In this document: piece by piece, positions 7,673 through 13,591 of the stretch | Position numbering within the stretch: position 1 is the stretch's first letter | How the letters are laid out: each line of letters opens with the position of its first letter | Assembly (NCBI GenBank): GCA_964630665.1 | Contig: CAZVVN010000080.1 | Location: 1 to 13,591, forward strand | Origin: UBA9619 sp964630665 | GTDB lineage: Bacteria > Pseudomonadota > Gammaproteobacteria > Arenicellales > UBA868 | Direction of reading: 5' to 3' | Length of the DNA stretch: 13,591 bases | Program-made: the position numbers and the translations under genes | Notes under the pieces: model-generated | Told to the model about the DNA's origin: nothing | Databases searched by the model: none | What the model saw: only the letters and a program-made list of their open reading frames with translations

Positions 7673-8661
7673 CAAAAAGCCTCCTGCCTTGGATCGCCTG
7701 TATCCTGCACATCTTCGAAGGCCCGAGACAGAGAAGGCCAAGGCGCGGCTTTAGCTTCGGCAAAGACTTCCGCCATTTCCTGCCCGGCGTCGACTTCATG
7801 TTTCTCCAGAATCACCTGATCGACATCAGCCTGTCGAAGATCTTTACCGAGTTTGACGATCGGATCTTTCCGCCACGCTCTTTCTACTTCATCGCGTGGT
7901 CGATAAAGATCCGGATCTGCTGCGGTATGACCTGCCAAACGGTAAGTCCTGGCGACAATCATGTGCGGCCCTTTCCCTTGACGGATCGAGGGCATAACCG
8001 TGCGTGCGATCCGGTCAACCTCGATCAAGTCATTGCCATCGACCGTGGTGGTCGCAACACCCAACGCCTCTGCCCGGGCAGCAGGGCCTTTCCCCCCGGT
8101 TACCGCAGAAGTACGAGTAGTCGATGCGAAGCCATTGTCTTCACAAACGAAAAGCACCGGGAGATGGAATACCACAGCCCAATTGAGACCCTCAAGAAAG
8201 GGTCCTCGATTGATTGCTCCATCACCGAAGATCGAGCAAACGATTCTATTCTCTTTAAGCATCTTGATCGCATGGGCGGCACCTGCTGCGATATGGATAT
8301 TGGCCCCAACCACGCCATTTGCGCCTAACATACCGACCCTGAAATCAGCGATGTGCATTGATCCACCCTTGCCATGACTGTTACCGCCCTCACGCCCTAG
8401 AAGCTCTCGCATCATGGACCGTGGGTCTGCCCCTTTGGCTAAAGTGTGTCCGTGGCCCCGGTGAGTAGAGGTCAGCAGGTCCTCCCCTTGTAAGTTGAGA
8501 CAAATACCGGAAGCTACCGCTTCTTGGCCGATCGACGGATGAATCGCTCCGAGCACAAGATTCTCTGTGTTCGCCTGTAGCGCCGCTTCTTCAAACGCGC
8601 GAATCCGGCACATCATCAGATGATGGTTGAGTAACCGGTCAGTATCAAGAACTTGTGTCAT
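7672..8661 (-). CDS. 2-oxoacid/acetoin dehydrogenase E1 component, alpha subunit
   Basis: A 329-residue ThDP-binding alpha subunit, normal length for the PdhA/AcoA type. Motifs in order are IRAFEEAALQ, GAIHPSIGQEAVASGI, the phosphorylation-loop-like STHRGHGHTLAKG (HRGHGH at 67-72), and NSHGKGGSMHIAD (about 94-106). The ThDP/Mg motif GDGAINRGPFLEGLNWA (GDG at 146-148) ends in CEDNGFAST (Asn176). GGKGPAARAEALGVATTTVDGND and ARTYRLAGHTAADPDLYR are also family-typical. It forms the decarboxylating E1 with the overlapping beta gene. No E2 acyltransferase or E3 dihydrolipoyl dehydrogenase is present in the window, so the complex must borrow these or the E1 passes its product to another acceptor. 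It starts 22 bases after the duplicated protein of unknown function. Similarity resembles acetoin dehydrogenase E1 alpha at least as much as pyruvate dehydrogenase. Confidence 0.92.
   Translation of the reverse strand: MTQVLDTDRLLNHHLMMCRIRAFEEAALQANTENLVLGAIHPSIGQEAVASGICLNLQGEDLLTSTHRGHGHTLAKGADPRSMMRELLGREGGNSHGKGGSMHIADFRVGMLGANGVVGANIHIAAGAAHAIKMLKENRIVCSIFGDGAINRGPFLEGLNWAVVFHLPVLFVCEDNGFASTTRTSAVTGGKGPAARAEALGVATTTVDGNDLIEVDRIARTVMPSIRQGKGPHMIVARTYRLAGHTAADPDLYRPRDEVERAWRKDPIVKLGKDLRQADVDQVILEKHEVDAGQEMAEVFAEAKAAPWPSLSRAFEDVQDTGDPRQEAF
7680..7685 (-). promoter_or_regulatory. Ribosome binding site AGGAGG that fixes the E1 beta start
   Basis: A perfect AGGAGG on the minus strand lies 7 bases before the ATG at 7670-7672. 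It sits within the last codons of the E1 alpha gene, so it selects this start over the longer in-frame alternative and indicates coupled translation. Confidence 0.8.
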
Positions 8662-8683
8662 ACGGGTGCCTGCGACTTTTTAT

Positions 8684-9526
8684 TCAAATAGATTCGTGTT
8701 GTCCTTCTTGGGTATGCCGCATCGCCCGTCTTACTTTTTCAGCAAACACTGGCAGGCTCTGGCCAGGGTCAATACCCATTGTCCTAGAGACCTGGTTGAC
8801 ATAGCTGATTTTCCCTGTTTCCCACATAGAACGGGCATCGCCGATACGAGCACTCATGCAATCAACAGCAACGGCTGCGATGCCCAGTTTATTGAGAACC
8901 GGCAGTCGGGTAATTCCAACACGCTCTATACCCACACCAGCGTCATTGAAGGCACAGGCTGCAACCTTCACCCGGATCGCGCTCGCTGGATCATTCCCCA
9001 GAAGCCCTCCATGGCTGCCAGTGACGATGATCTGGCCTAAATCACCTGGCTTTACCAGGGACGCTGAATCGATGCCCCATACGCCAGGTTCTGCACCGGC
9101 TTTCAGAAAACACACCCGTGACTCCTGATAAACCGGTGCTTCAAAGCTGCGCAGAGCAGAAAATGTCATCAGCCCGGCAGTTTCGCTAACACTTTGACCG
9201 GACCTGCAGCCCAATTCGACAGCTGCCAGATTGACCTGGCTGATCTTACCGCGACCCATCATATCCTTGCCATCACCAATACGTGCACTTAAATGACTGC
9301 ACGTCGCGGCCGGAATTCCAAATTTATCCAGATAGGGCAAAGAGGCAAAGCCTGCATCGTCTCGGCCCCCGCCGGCATCGTTAAAGACCACGCCACGCAC
9401 CCCGCTTCTTGCCGCTAAATATGCGGGGTACAGGCCGCCATGACTGCCCGAGACGAGCACCCCGCCCGCAATGTTGCTAGGCAGCTTGGTTATGCTGGGG
9501 GTCGTGAAAATAGCCTGTTCGGACAT
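8684..9526 (-). CDS. Conserved protein of unknown function with two tandem GSHGG/FNDAG/ARIGD repeats
   Basis: I know no function for this 280-residue protein. It is built from two homologous halves about 143-145 residues apart. GSHGG is at 27-31 and 170-174, FNDAG at 48-52 and 193-197, and LP.L(D/N)K.GI at 63-71 and 208-216. SARIGD is at 80-85 and 225-230, GKIS..N at 93-99 and 238-244, and GQS at 110-112 and 255-257. The pattern of a beta strand followed by a Gly-rich SGSHGG loop, then VVFNDAG, suggests an alpha/beta fold with an active or ligand site at the conserved His, Asn-Asp and Arg-Asp positions; that is inference. Charged and His residues kept in both halves argue for two similar sites or a pseudo-symmetric one. 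No signal peptide or membrane segment is visible. It sits between the dioxygenase and E1 alpha genes in the operon, so a metabolic role is likely. The Shine-Dalgarno is weak. Confidence 0.8.
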   Translation of the reverse strand: MSEQAIFTTPSITKLPSNIAGGVLVSGSHGGLYPAYLAARSGVRGVVFNDAGGGRDDAGFASLPYLDKFGIPAATCSHLSARIGDGKDMMGRGKISQVNLAAVELGCRSGQSVSETAGLMTFSALRSFEAPVYQESRVCFLKAGAEPGVWGIDSASLVKPGDLGQIIVTGSHGGLLGNDPASAIRVKVAACAFNDAGVGIERVGITRLPVLNKLGIAAVAVDCMSARIGDARSMWETGKISYVNQVSRTMGIDPGQSLPVFAEKVRRAMRHTQEGQHESI

Positions 9527-9731
9527 GGTGCTGGGTAATCAGTGTTGCTCAATCCGGTCAATGTTAACGCACCCCGCGAGGCGACCTATATTTTAGATCG
9601 TTAGTGGAATATCGTCGGCAAGAAAGAGCATCCTGGGCATACCCAAGACAATCCAGCAATGCTCATTAGATCTTCCGACGTTGAGCATGCGGTCCCCCTT
9701 GAGGGTAAGCGAACGAGCAGTGGCCAGCCGG
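9527..9731. promoter_or_regulatory. 205-base gap inside the minus-strand operon with a 7-bp dyad
   Basis: This gap between the dioxygenase stop and the duplicated-protein start is much longer than the other spacings in the operon. It contains a perfect inverted repeat, ATGCTCA at 9659-9665 and TGAGCAT at 9682-9688 (16-base spacer). It also has a short TGGG-CATA-CCCA hairpin at 9634-9645 and a minus-strand TAAAAT (9590-9595) that could be a -10 without a good -35. An internal promoter or operator for the downstream four genes is possible. I see no convincing coding sequence and no terminator with a T-tract. Confidence 0.35.
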
Positions 9732-10640
9732 TCAGTTGTAGATATCGGGCTTTCCACGAACACTGATACGCCAGAGCAGTCGCGAATCCTCTTCACAGCT
9801 GGCGACATCGATCTTGCTGCCCGAGTGCAATGTCTGGAAAGTATCCCACATCGCTACATCACCGACTTTATATTTGTGACGATAGATGAATCTCTCCTGA
9901 AGGACGTGATCTTTGAGTTCTTCCAGCAGAGCAATGGCTTCGTTGTCGTCCATACCCCGGATCGCGTAGGAGCTCTGCCCGACCCCGTACAGGGTCTTCT
10001 TGCCCGTGACAGGATGATTGAGGACCAGTGGGTGGAAATGGGTCGGGAGTTTTTCTTGTTGATTCGATGTTTCGATCGGACTGGCTGCATATTCGCAGGC
10101 ACGAAGTTTGCCACGTCCATACTGGTGCGCCACCTGCAAGGGCGCCAGACGTCTTTTCATCTCTGGAGTGAGTTCTTCATATGCAGCCGTCATGTTACAG
10201 ACCTGTGTCTCCCCACCTTCCACAGGAGCTTTGATGGCATACAGCATGGTGGCACTGGCAGGTACGGCCTCATAAGACTGGTCCGTGTGCCAGAGCACAG
10301 TGCCGTTTCGTATCGCTTCGGATTTGTCTTTCTCTTCAGTGTTACCAATAGCCATCAGGGCCGGGAAGCCGGGCATTCGCAGATGATCCAGTACATGGGG
10401 AATAGGGGTACCCCAGCGTTGCCCGAATTCCAGATATTGTTCCTTGCTCAGTCGCTGATCGCGGATGACAAGAACACGGTGCTGGTATAAGGCTTCAGTC
10501 AGCGAACGCATCCCATCATCGCCAAGAGGTGCGCTTAGATCTACGCCTATCACTTCCGCACCGAAACTGGCCTGCAGAGGCCTGATATCCATTATCTGAT
10601 TGTTTCTTGGTGCATTCATGTCAGATCGGGAGATGGGCAT
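9732..10640 (-). CDS. TauD/TfdA-family Fe(II)/2-oxoglutarate-dependent dioxygenase
   Basis: Up to 302 residues; cytoplasmic. The family hydroxylates a substrate, often releasing a leaving group, while converting 2-oxoglutarate to succinate and CO2. The iron ligands are visible: His118 and Asp120 in VLWHTDQSY, and His272 in FQTLHSGS. SRLLWRIS (Arg287, Arg291) matches the 2-oxoglutarate-binding Arg region, with about four extra residues between the last His and the Arg pair compared with TauD. GAEVIGVDLSAPL and VEGGETQVCNM are typical. The start is unclear: ATGs at 10640, 10619 and 10592 are all in frame. The family N-terminus would fit the last (MDIRPLQASFGAEV), and none has a strong Shine-Dalgarno. 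It is the first gene of the operon that continues into the duplicated protein and the E1 subunits. The substrate is unknown; taurine, aryloxyacetate and carnitine-type enzymes all share these motifs. Confidence 0.9.
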   Translation of the reverse strand: MPISRSDMNAPRNNQIMDIRPLQASFGAEVIGVDLSAPLGDDGMRSLTEALYQHRVLVIRDQRLSKEQYLEFGQRWGTPIPHVLDHLRMPGFPALMAIGNTEEKDKSEAIRNGTVLWHTDQSYEAVPASATMLYAIKAPVEGGETQVCNMTAAYEELTPEMKRRLAPLQVAHQYGRGKLRACEYAASPIETSNQQEKLPTHFHPLVLNHPVTGKKTLYGVGQSSYAIRGMDDNEAIALLEELKDHVLQERFIYRHKYKVGDVAMWDTFQTLHSGSKIDVASCEEDSRLLWRISVRGKPDIYN

Positions 10641-10937
10641 ATTCTTTTTGTCAAGATATGTAGATTATGATCCAGCCCGGTATTATAGGCAGATTCTGGG
10701 TACACCAATGGACGACGCAAATGATGCAAGTACCTCTACTGCCTTATCCTCTTACGCCCCTCCCCGCTTTCATAAGAAACAAGGCGGCAAATCACTTCAC
10801 TATCCCTGGGTTACCCCTGTTTTGAACATCATTTCAATTCGCTCGGCTTGTAGACTAGGGGTCGATTGAGATATGAGGTGCAACTTCCCCACCAGTAAGT
10901 CCAACTCCTTTTGACTCGATTCCTTTGGACGACAGGC
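10641..10937. other. Divergent intergenic region between the dioxygenase operon and the GGT operon
   Basis: This stretch of just under 300 bases must contain both operon promoters. For the minus strand there is a TATAAT at 10682-10687. For the plus strand I found only weak candidates, for example a TATGAG shortly upstream of 10880, with no good -35. A plus-strand reading frame crosses from inside the dioxygenase gene to about 10869, but its product resembles nothing and it has no ribosome binding site. I call no gene here. Confidence 0.45.
10682..10687 (-). promoter_or_regulatory. Consensus -10 element TATAAT for the dioxygenase operon
   Basis: A perfect minus-strand TATAAT sits 42 bases upstream of the earliest dioxygenase ATG. 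Upstream, TTGGTG (10703-10708) is a possible -35 at a short 15-base spacing. A minus-strand TTGACA at 10649-10654 is also a perfect -35 sequence, but has no partner -10 at 16-18 bases. The position fits an operon promoter; activity is not shown. Confidence 0.4.
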
Positions 10938-12605
10938 ATGCAGACTCCCCATCCGATTTATTTCAACTGTGAGAAAAAGCCGGCCACCGGTTCACGCGGC
11001 ATGGTTGTAAGCAACCACCCCCTGGCTTCTTCAGCAGGTGCAACGGTCTTGCTGGAAGGCGGAAACGCAATCGATGCCTGCGTGGCCACACTGTTTGCAC
11101 TGACCGTTGTAGAACCGATGATGGTGGGACTGCTTGGCGGGGGTATTGCCCATATTCGACTGGAAAACGGCCGGCACATAATTATTGATGGGCTCAGCAC
11201 CGCTCCATTCCGTGCCAGCGAAAACATGTATCAAACGGTTTCTGAAGATTTGCCAGCCTACCGCGATACAGTCGGGCGCAAAAACTTGCTCGGCCCCCTG
11301 TCGGTTGCGGTACCGGGGGCTCTGGCAGGTTGGTGTCATGCACTCGAACAATATGGGACTTGGCCCCTCGGCGATGTCCTTGCGCCAGCAATTCGGCTGG
11401 CCGAGGACGGGTTTATCACAACCCCATACCTGGCGGACTGTATCGCTGATTTCCAAGCGGATCTGTCAAATGATAAGGGGCTTGCAAGTCTGTTCCTCCC
11501 CGATGGCCGGCCTTTAGCGGCTGGTGAGCGACTGGTACAGACGGACTATGGGCAAACCCTTCGATCAGTCGCCAGTTCTGGTGCCCGAACTTTGTACGGG
11601 GGTACGCTTGGTGACCTGCTTGTCAATGCAATAGCCGGCCTTGAAGGACTTATCGGTCCTGATGACTTGAATGACTATGAAGTAATAGAACGTGAACCGA
11701 TACGGGGCTGTTATAGAGGCTACGAAGTCCTTGGGCCACCCCCACCTGCCTCGGCCGGGGTCCATATCGTTCAAATGCTGAACCTTCTGGAAGGTTTTGA
11801 CATTGCGGGCATGGGTTACGGTTCTTCGGACTCGGTTCATTTGCTCGCAGAGGTACTCAAGATTGCGTTCGCAGATCGTTCGGTCGCTACAGCTGATCCG
11901 GCTTTTGTCGATGTGCCGGTAGAACAACTGATCGACAAGGCTTATGCAGAAGAACGGCGCCAACTGATCGATATGAGCCAGACGAAGCAGTGGTCGCCAG
12001 GTGTCGGGGTATCGGATTCTCACAGCACCACACACGTTACGGTTGCTGATGCTCTGGGTAACGTGGTGGCGAGTACACAGACGATCAATGGGCTATTCGG
12101 GGCTTGTCTCCAGATACCCGAAACCGGCCTACTGGCGAACAACTATATGTTTAACTTCGACCCTCATCCACATACCGCGTTGTCGGTACAGCCCGGTAAA
12201 AGGGTTTTCACTTCAATGGCACCGATGATGGTCTGTCGGCAACAACAGATTAAAGTCGCACTGGGCCTACCGGGAGGAATGCGCATCTTCCCTTCGGCCT
12301 TTCAAACGCTGGTTAACCTGCTGGATCATGGCATGACATTGCAAGAAGCCGTGGAGGCCCCCCGAATCTGGACCGAGGGTGGCACGCTTGAGATTGAGAG
12401 CACGTTTTCATCAGCGCTTGAGAAGTCACTGGTCTCGCGCGGTCACGATGTCACCCGTCTGCAAAGGATTGCCGGCGGTATGAATGCGATAGGATTCTCT
12501 GATGACGGTATGCTGACGGGTGCTGCGTGCTGGCGGGCCGACGGCACTCCTGTTGGCATATCTGGCGGGCTAGCACGGCAGGGCGTGCGATTTTCTGGAC
12601 TTTGA
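10938..12605 (+). CDS. Gamma-glutamyltransferase-fold Ntn hydrolase with altered substrate pocket
   Basis: From the ATG at 10938 (GGA 8 bases upstream) the protein has 555 residues. A TTG at 10911 could add 9. GGT-family precursors cut themselves before a Thr, which becomes the nucleophile: here Thr364 in STTHVTVADALGNVV, aligned with E. coli GGT Thr391. LEGGNAIDACVA, the GLLGGG block, Asn384 (E. coli Asn411), Thr425-Ser426 (462-463) and PGGMRI (Gly446-447) are all kept. However, by gap-free local alignment the residues that hold the gamma-glutamyl group have changed: Arg114 is Leu86, Gln430 is Tyr403 and Asp433 is Asn406. No signal peptide is visible, unlike periplasmic GGTs. It is therefore probably a cytoplasmic amidase or acylase rather than a glutathione hydrolase. 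HpxW, an oxamate amidohydrolase, is a known precedent for such a switch. It forms an operon with the hydroxyacid dehydrogenase, 4 bases downstream. Confidence 0.88.
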   Translation: MQTPHPIYFNCEKKPATGSRGMVVSNHPLASSAGATVLLEGGNAIDACVATLFALTVVEPMMVGLLGGGIAHIRLENGRHIIIDGLSTAPFRASENMYQTVSEDLPAYRDTVGRKNLLGPLSVAVPGALAGWCHALEQYGTWPLGDVLAPAIRLAEDGFITTPYLADCIADFQADLSNDKGLASLFLPDGRPLAAGERLVQTDYGQTLRSVASSGARTLYGGTLGDLLVNAIAGLEGLIGPDDLNDYEVIEREPIRGCYRGYEVLGPPPPASAGVHIVQMLNLLEGFDIAGMGYGSSDSVHLLAEVLKIAFADRSVATADPAFVDVPVEQLIDKAYAEERRQLIDMSQTKQWSPGVGVSDSHSTTHVTVADALGNVVASTQTINGLFGACLQIPETGLLANNYMFNFDPHPHTALSVQPGKRVFTSMAPMMVCRQQQIKVALGLPGGMRIFPSAFQTLVNLLDHGMTLQEAVEAPRIWTEGGTLEIESTFSSALEKSLVSRGHDVTRLQRIAGGMNAIGFSDDGMLTGAACWRADGTPVGISGGLARQGVRFSGL

Positions 12606-12609
12606 CAAA

Positions 12610-13572
12610 ATGACACAAACGATACTTGTTCTTGATGCCATCAGCGAAGACGTCGCCCAAAAAATGCGCGACCTTCTTCCACCGGGTTTTGAGTTGCATT
12701 ATGCGAAAGAACCCGGTGACGACCACTTAGTGGACATCATCGGCCAGGCCGATTACGCGATTTCAGGTCAGGTGGCTGTAAGCGGGCGTCTATTACGAGC
12801 TGCAACACAGCTCCAGCTACTTCATAAATGGGGCGTTGGCGTGGATAACTTTGATCTCGAGGCCGCCCGCGAGTGTGGTATTAAAGTCGCTCGCACCACT
12901 GGCAGCAACGCACTAGCCGTCGCTGAATTTACTCTGGGGCTTATCATTTGTACTTTGCGGCACATTCCACATGGCCATTTCGGATTGCAACACGACAGAT
13001 GGCAGAACTGGCGGGGCCGTACACCGTTTCTGCTCACCGGGAAGACCGTCGGTCTTGTTGGCTTTGGTGCGATTGGCAAGGCTGTCGCTGGTGTTCTGGC
13101 GGGTTTTCACTGCGATATCTGCTACTACAAGCCCAATCGCCTGAAACCTGGTGAGGAAGAACACTACGGTGTCCGTTATCTTCCATTCGAAGAACTGCTG
13201 GCCGCGGCGGATGTGATATCACTTCATTGCCCTCTTTCGGTGAGCACCAATGGCATGTTTAATCGGTCCGCACTCTCATCGATGAAGAATACGGCAACCC
13301 TGATCAACGTTGCGCGTGGCGGCGTGGTGGTTCAAGAGGACCTGATCTGGGCTCTTGAAAACGAGGTGATCCACTCCGCCGCCATAGATGTCTATGAGGT
13401 AGAGCCCCTACCTGCAGGTAGTCCGCTAGTCAATGTTAAGAATCTGATACTGACTCCGCATCTTGGCGCGATGGCGGCAGATACGTTTGCCCCTACCGTA
13501 GAGCGTATGTTCGCCAACATCGCCTGTGTGTCACGCGGTGAGTCGGTACCTGATCTCGATTCTGTCCTATAG
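12610..13572 (+). CDS. D-isomer-specific 2-hydroxyacid dehydrogenase
   Basis: A 320-residue single-module enzyme that interconverts a 2-hydroxyacid and a 2-oxoacid with NAD(P)H in the cytoplasm. LLHKWGVGVDNFDLEAARECGIKVA is the family's substrate-domain block. The nucleotide-binding loop is VGLVGFGAIGKAVA (GxGxxG at 151-156). The catalytic Arg236 lies in LINVARGGVVVQEDL, Glu265 in AIDVYEVEPLP, and His284 in LILTPHLGAM. There is no C-terminal ACT domain, so it is not a full serine-pathway SerA. After the second beta strand it reads ICYYKPNR; the usual NAD-selecting Asp appears to be Lys, hinting at NADP use. It starts 4 bases after the GGT-like gene, with only GGA at 12597-12599 as a weak Shine-Dalgarno, so translational coupling is likely. 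GyaR/SerA-type glyoxylate, hydroxypyruvate or phosphoglycerate activity cannot be separated by motif. Confidence 0.92.
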   Translation: MTQTILVLDAISEDVAQKMRDLLPPGFELHYAKEPGDDHLVDIIGQADYAISGQVAVSGRLLRAATQLQLLHKWGVGVDNFDLEAARECGIKVARTTGSNALAVAEFTLGLIICTLRHIPHGHFGLQHDRWQNWRGRTPFLLTGKTVGLVGFGAIGKAVAGVLAGFHCDICYYKPNRLKPGEEEHYGVRYLPFEELLAAADVISLHCPLSVSTNGMFNRSALSSMKNTATLINVARGGVVVQEDLIWALENEVIHSAAIDVYEVEPLPAGSPLVNVKNLILTPHLGAMAADTFAPTVERMFANIACVSRGESVPDLDSVL

Positions 13573-13591
13573 TCATATTCCGTTGACCGAT

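Noticed and set aside
9681..10490. Plus-strand open frame of 269 codons antisense to the dioxygenase
   Set aside because: The minus-strand frame has full TauD motifs over the same bases. The antisense product has no family resemblance, so it is a shadow of a real gene.
10600..10869. Plus-strand open frame of 89 codons in the divergent region
   Set aside because: It begins inside the dioxygenase gene, crosses the promoter region, has no ribosome binding site and its product resembles nothing known.
3667..12605. Oxamate-to-oxalate-to-formyl-CoA pathway (HpxW-like, Frc-like and Oxc-like enzymes)
   Set aside because: Tempting because a GGT-fold protein, a CaiB/BaiF protein and a ThDP enzyme are all present. 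But the ThDP enzyme does not look like oxalyl-CoA decarboxylase around its active-site segments, the three genes are in different operons, and the E1 and dioxygenase genes have no place in that route.
1..13591. CRISPR arrays, rRNA, other tRNAs, riboswitches and complete insertion sequences
   Set aside because: No regularly spaced repeats, rRNA-like sequence, second tRNA, transposase with terminal repeats or recognisable aptamer was seen in the window.

Overview
The window is most consistent with a chromosomal stretch of a proteobacterium, probably gammaproteobacterial. It is moderately GC-rich by eye. It carries a tRNA-Cys gene with an encoded CCA end, it has tightly packed catabolic operons with Shine-Dalgarno sites, and all of its genes belong to families common in metabolically versatile (often marine or symbiotic) Proteobacteria. 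No rRNA or marker protein is present, so the placement is inference.

Layout. Bases 1-832 are an integration scar next to the tRNA. They hold an N-terminal fragment of a P4-type tyrosine integrase (446-682, minus). Five copies of a GGGGGTA-type repeat lie around and upstream of its start. The first 445 bases hold no recognisable intact gene. The tRNA-Cys(GCA) lies at 833-906 on the minus strand, so its 3' end faces the integrase remnant, as at tRNA-targeted islands. A 569-aa D-aminoacylase-like amidohydrolase follows (minus). Divergently transcribed from it is a two-gene plus-strand operon: a glutathione S-transferase-like protein and a CaiB/BaiF CoA-transferase, overlapping by 4 bases. A five-gene minus-strand operon converges on that pair. 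In transcription order it encodes a TauD/TfdA-type Fe(II)/2-oxoglutarate dioxygenase, an internally duplicated protein of unknown function, the alpha and beta subunits of a 2-oxoacid/acetoin dehydrogenase E1, and an acetolactate-synthase-like ThDP enzyme. A divergent plus-strand pair closes the window: a gamma-glutamyltransferase-fold Ntn hydrolase and a D-isomer-specific 2-hydroxyacid dehydrogenase.

How the genes may work together. This looks like a small-molecule catabolic cluster: hydrolases that open amide bonds (amidohydrolase, GGT-like protein), a dioxygenase, a CoA-transferase, two different ThDP carbon-carbon enzymes and a hydroxyacid dehydrogenase. The substrate cannot be read from the sequence. 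No transporter, regulator, lipoyl E2 or E3 is in the window, so partners must be encoded elsewhere. The points most worth a second look are the tandemly duplicated GSHGG/FNDAG/ARIGD protein embedded between metabolic enzymes, and the GGT homologue, which keeps its catalytic Thr but has lost the residues that hold the gamma-glutamyl group.
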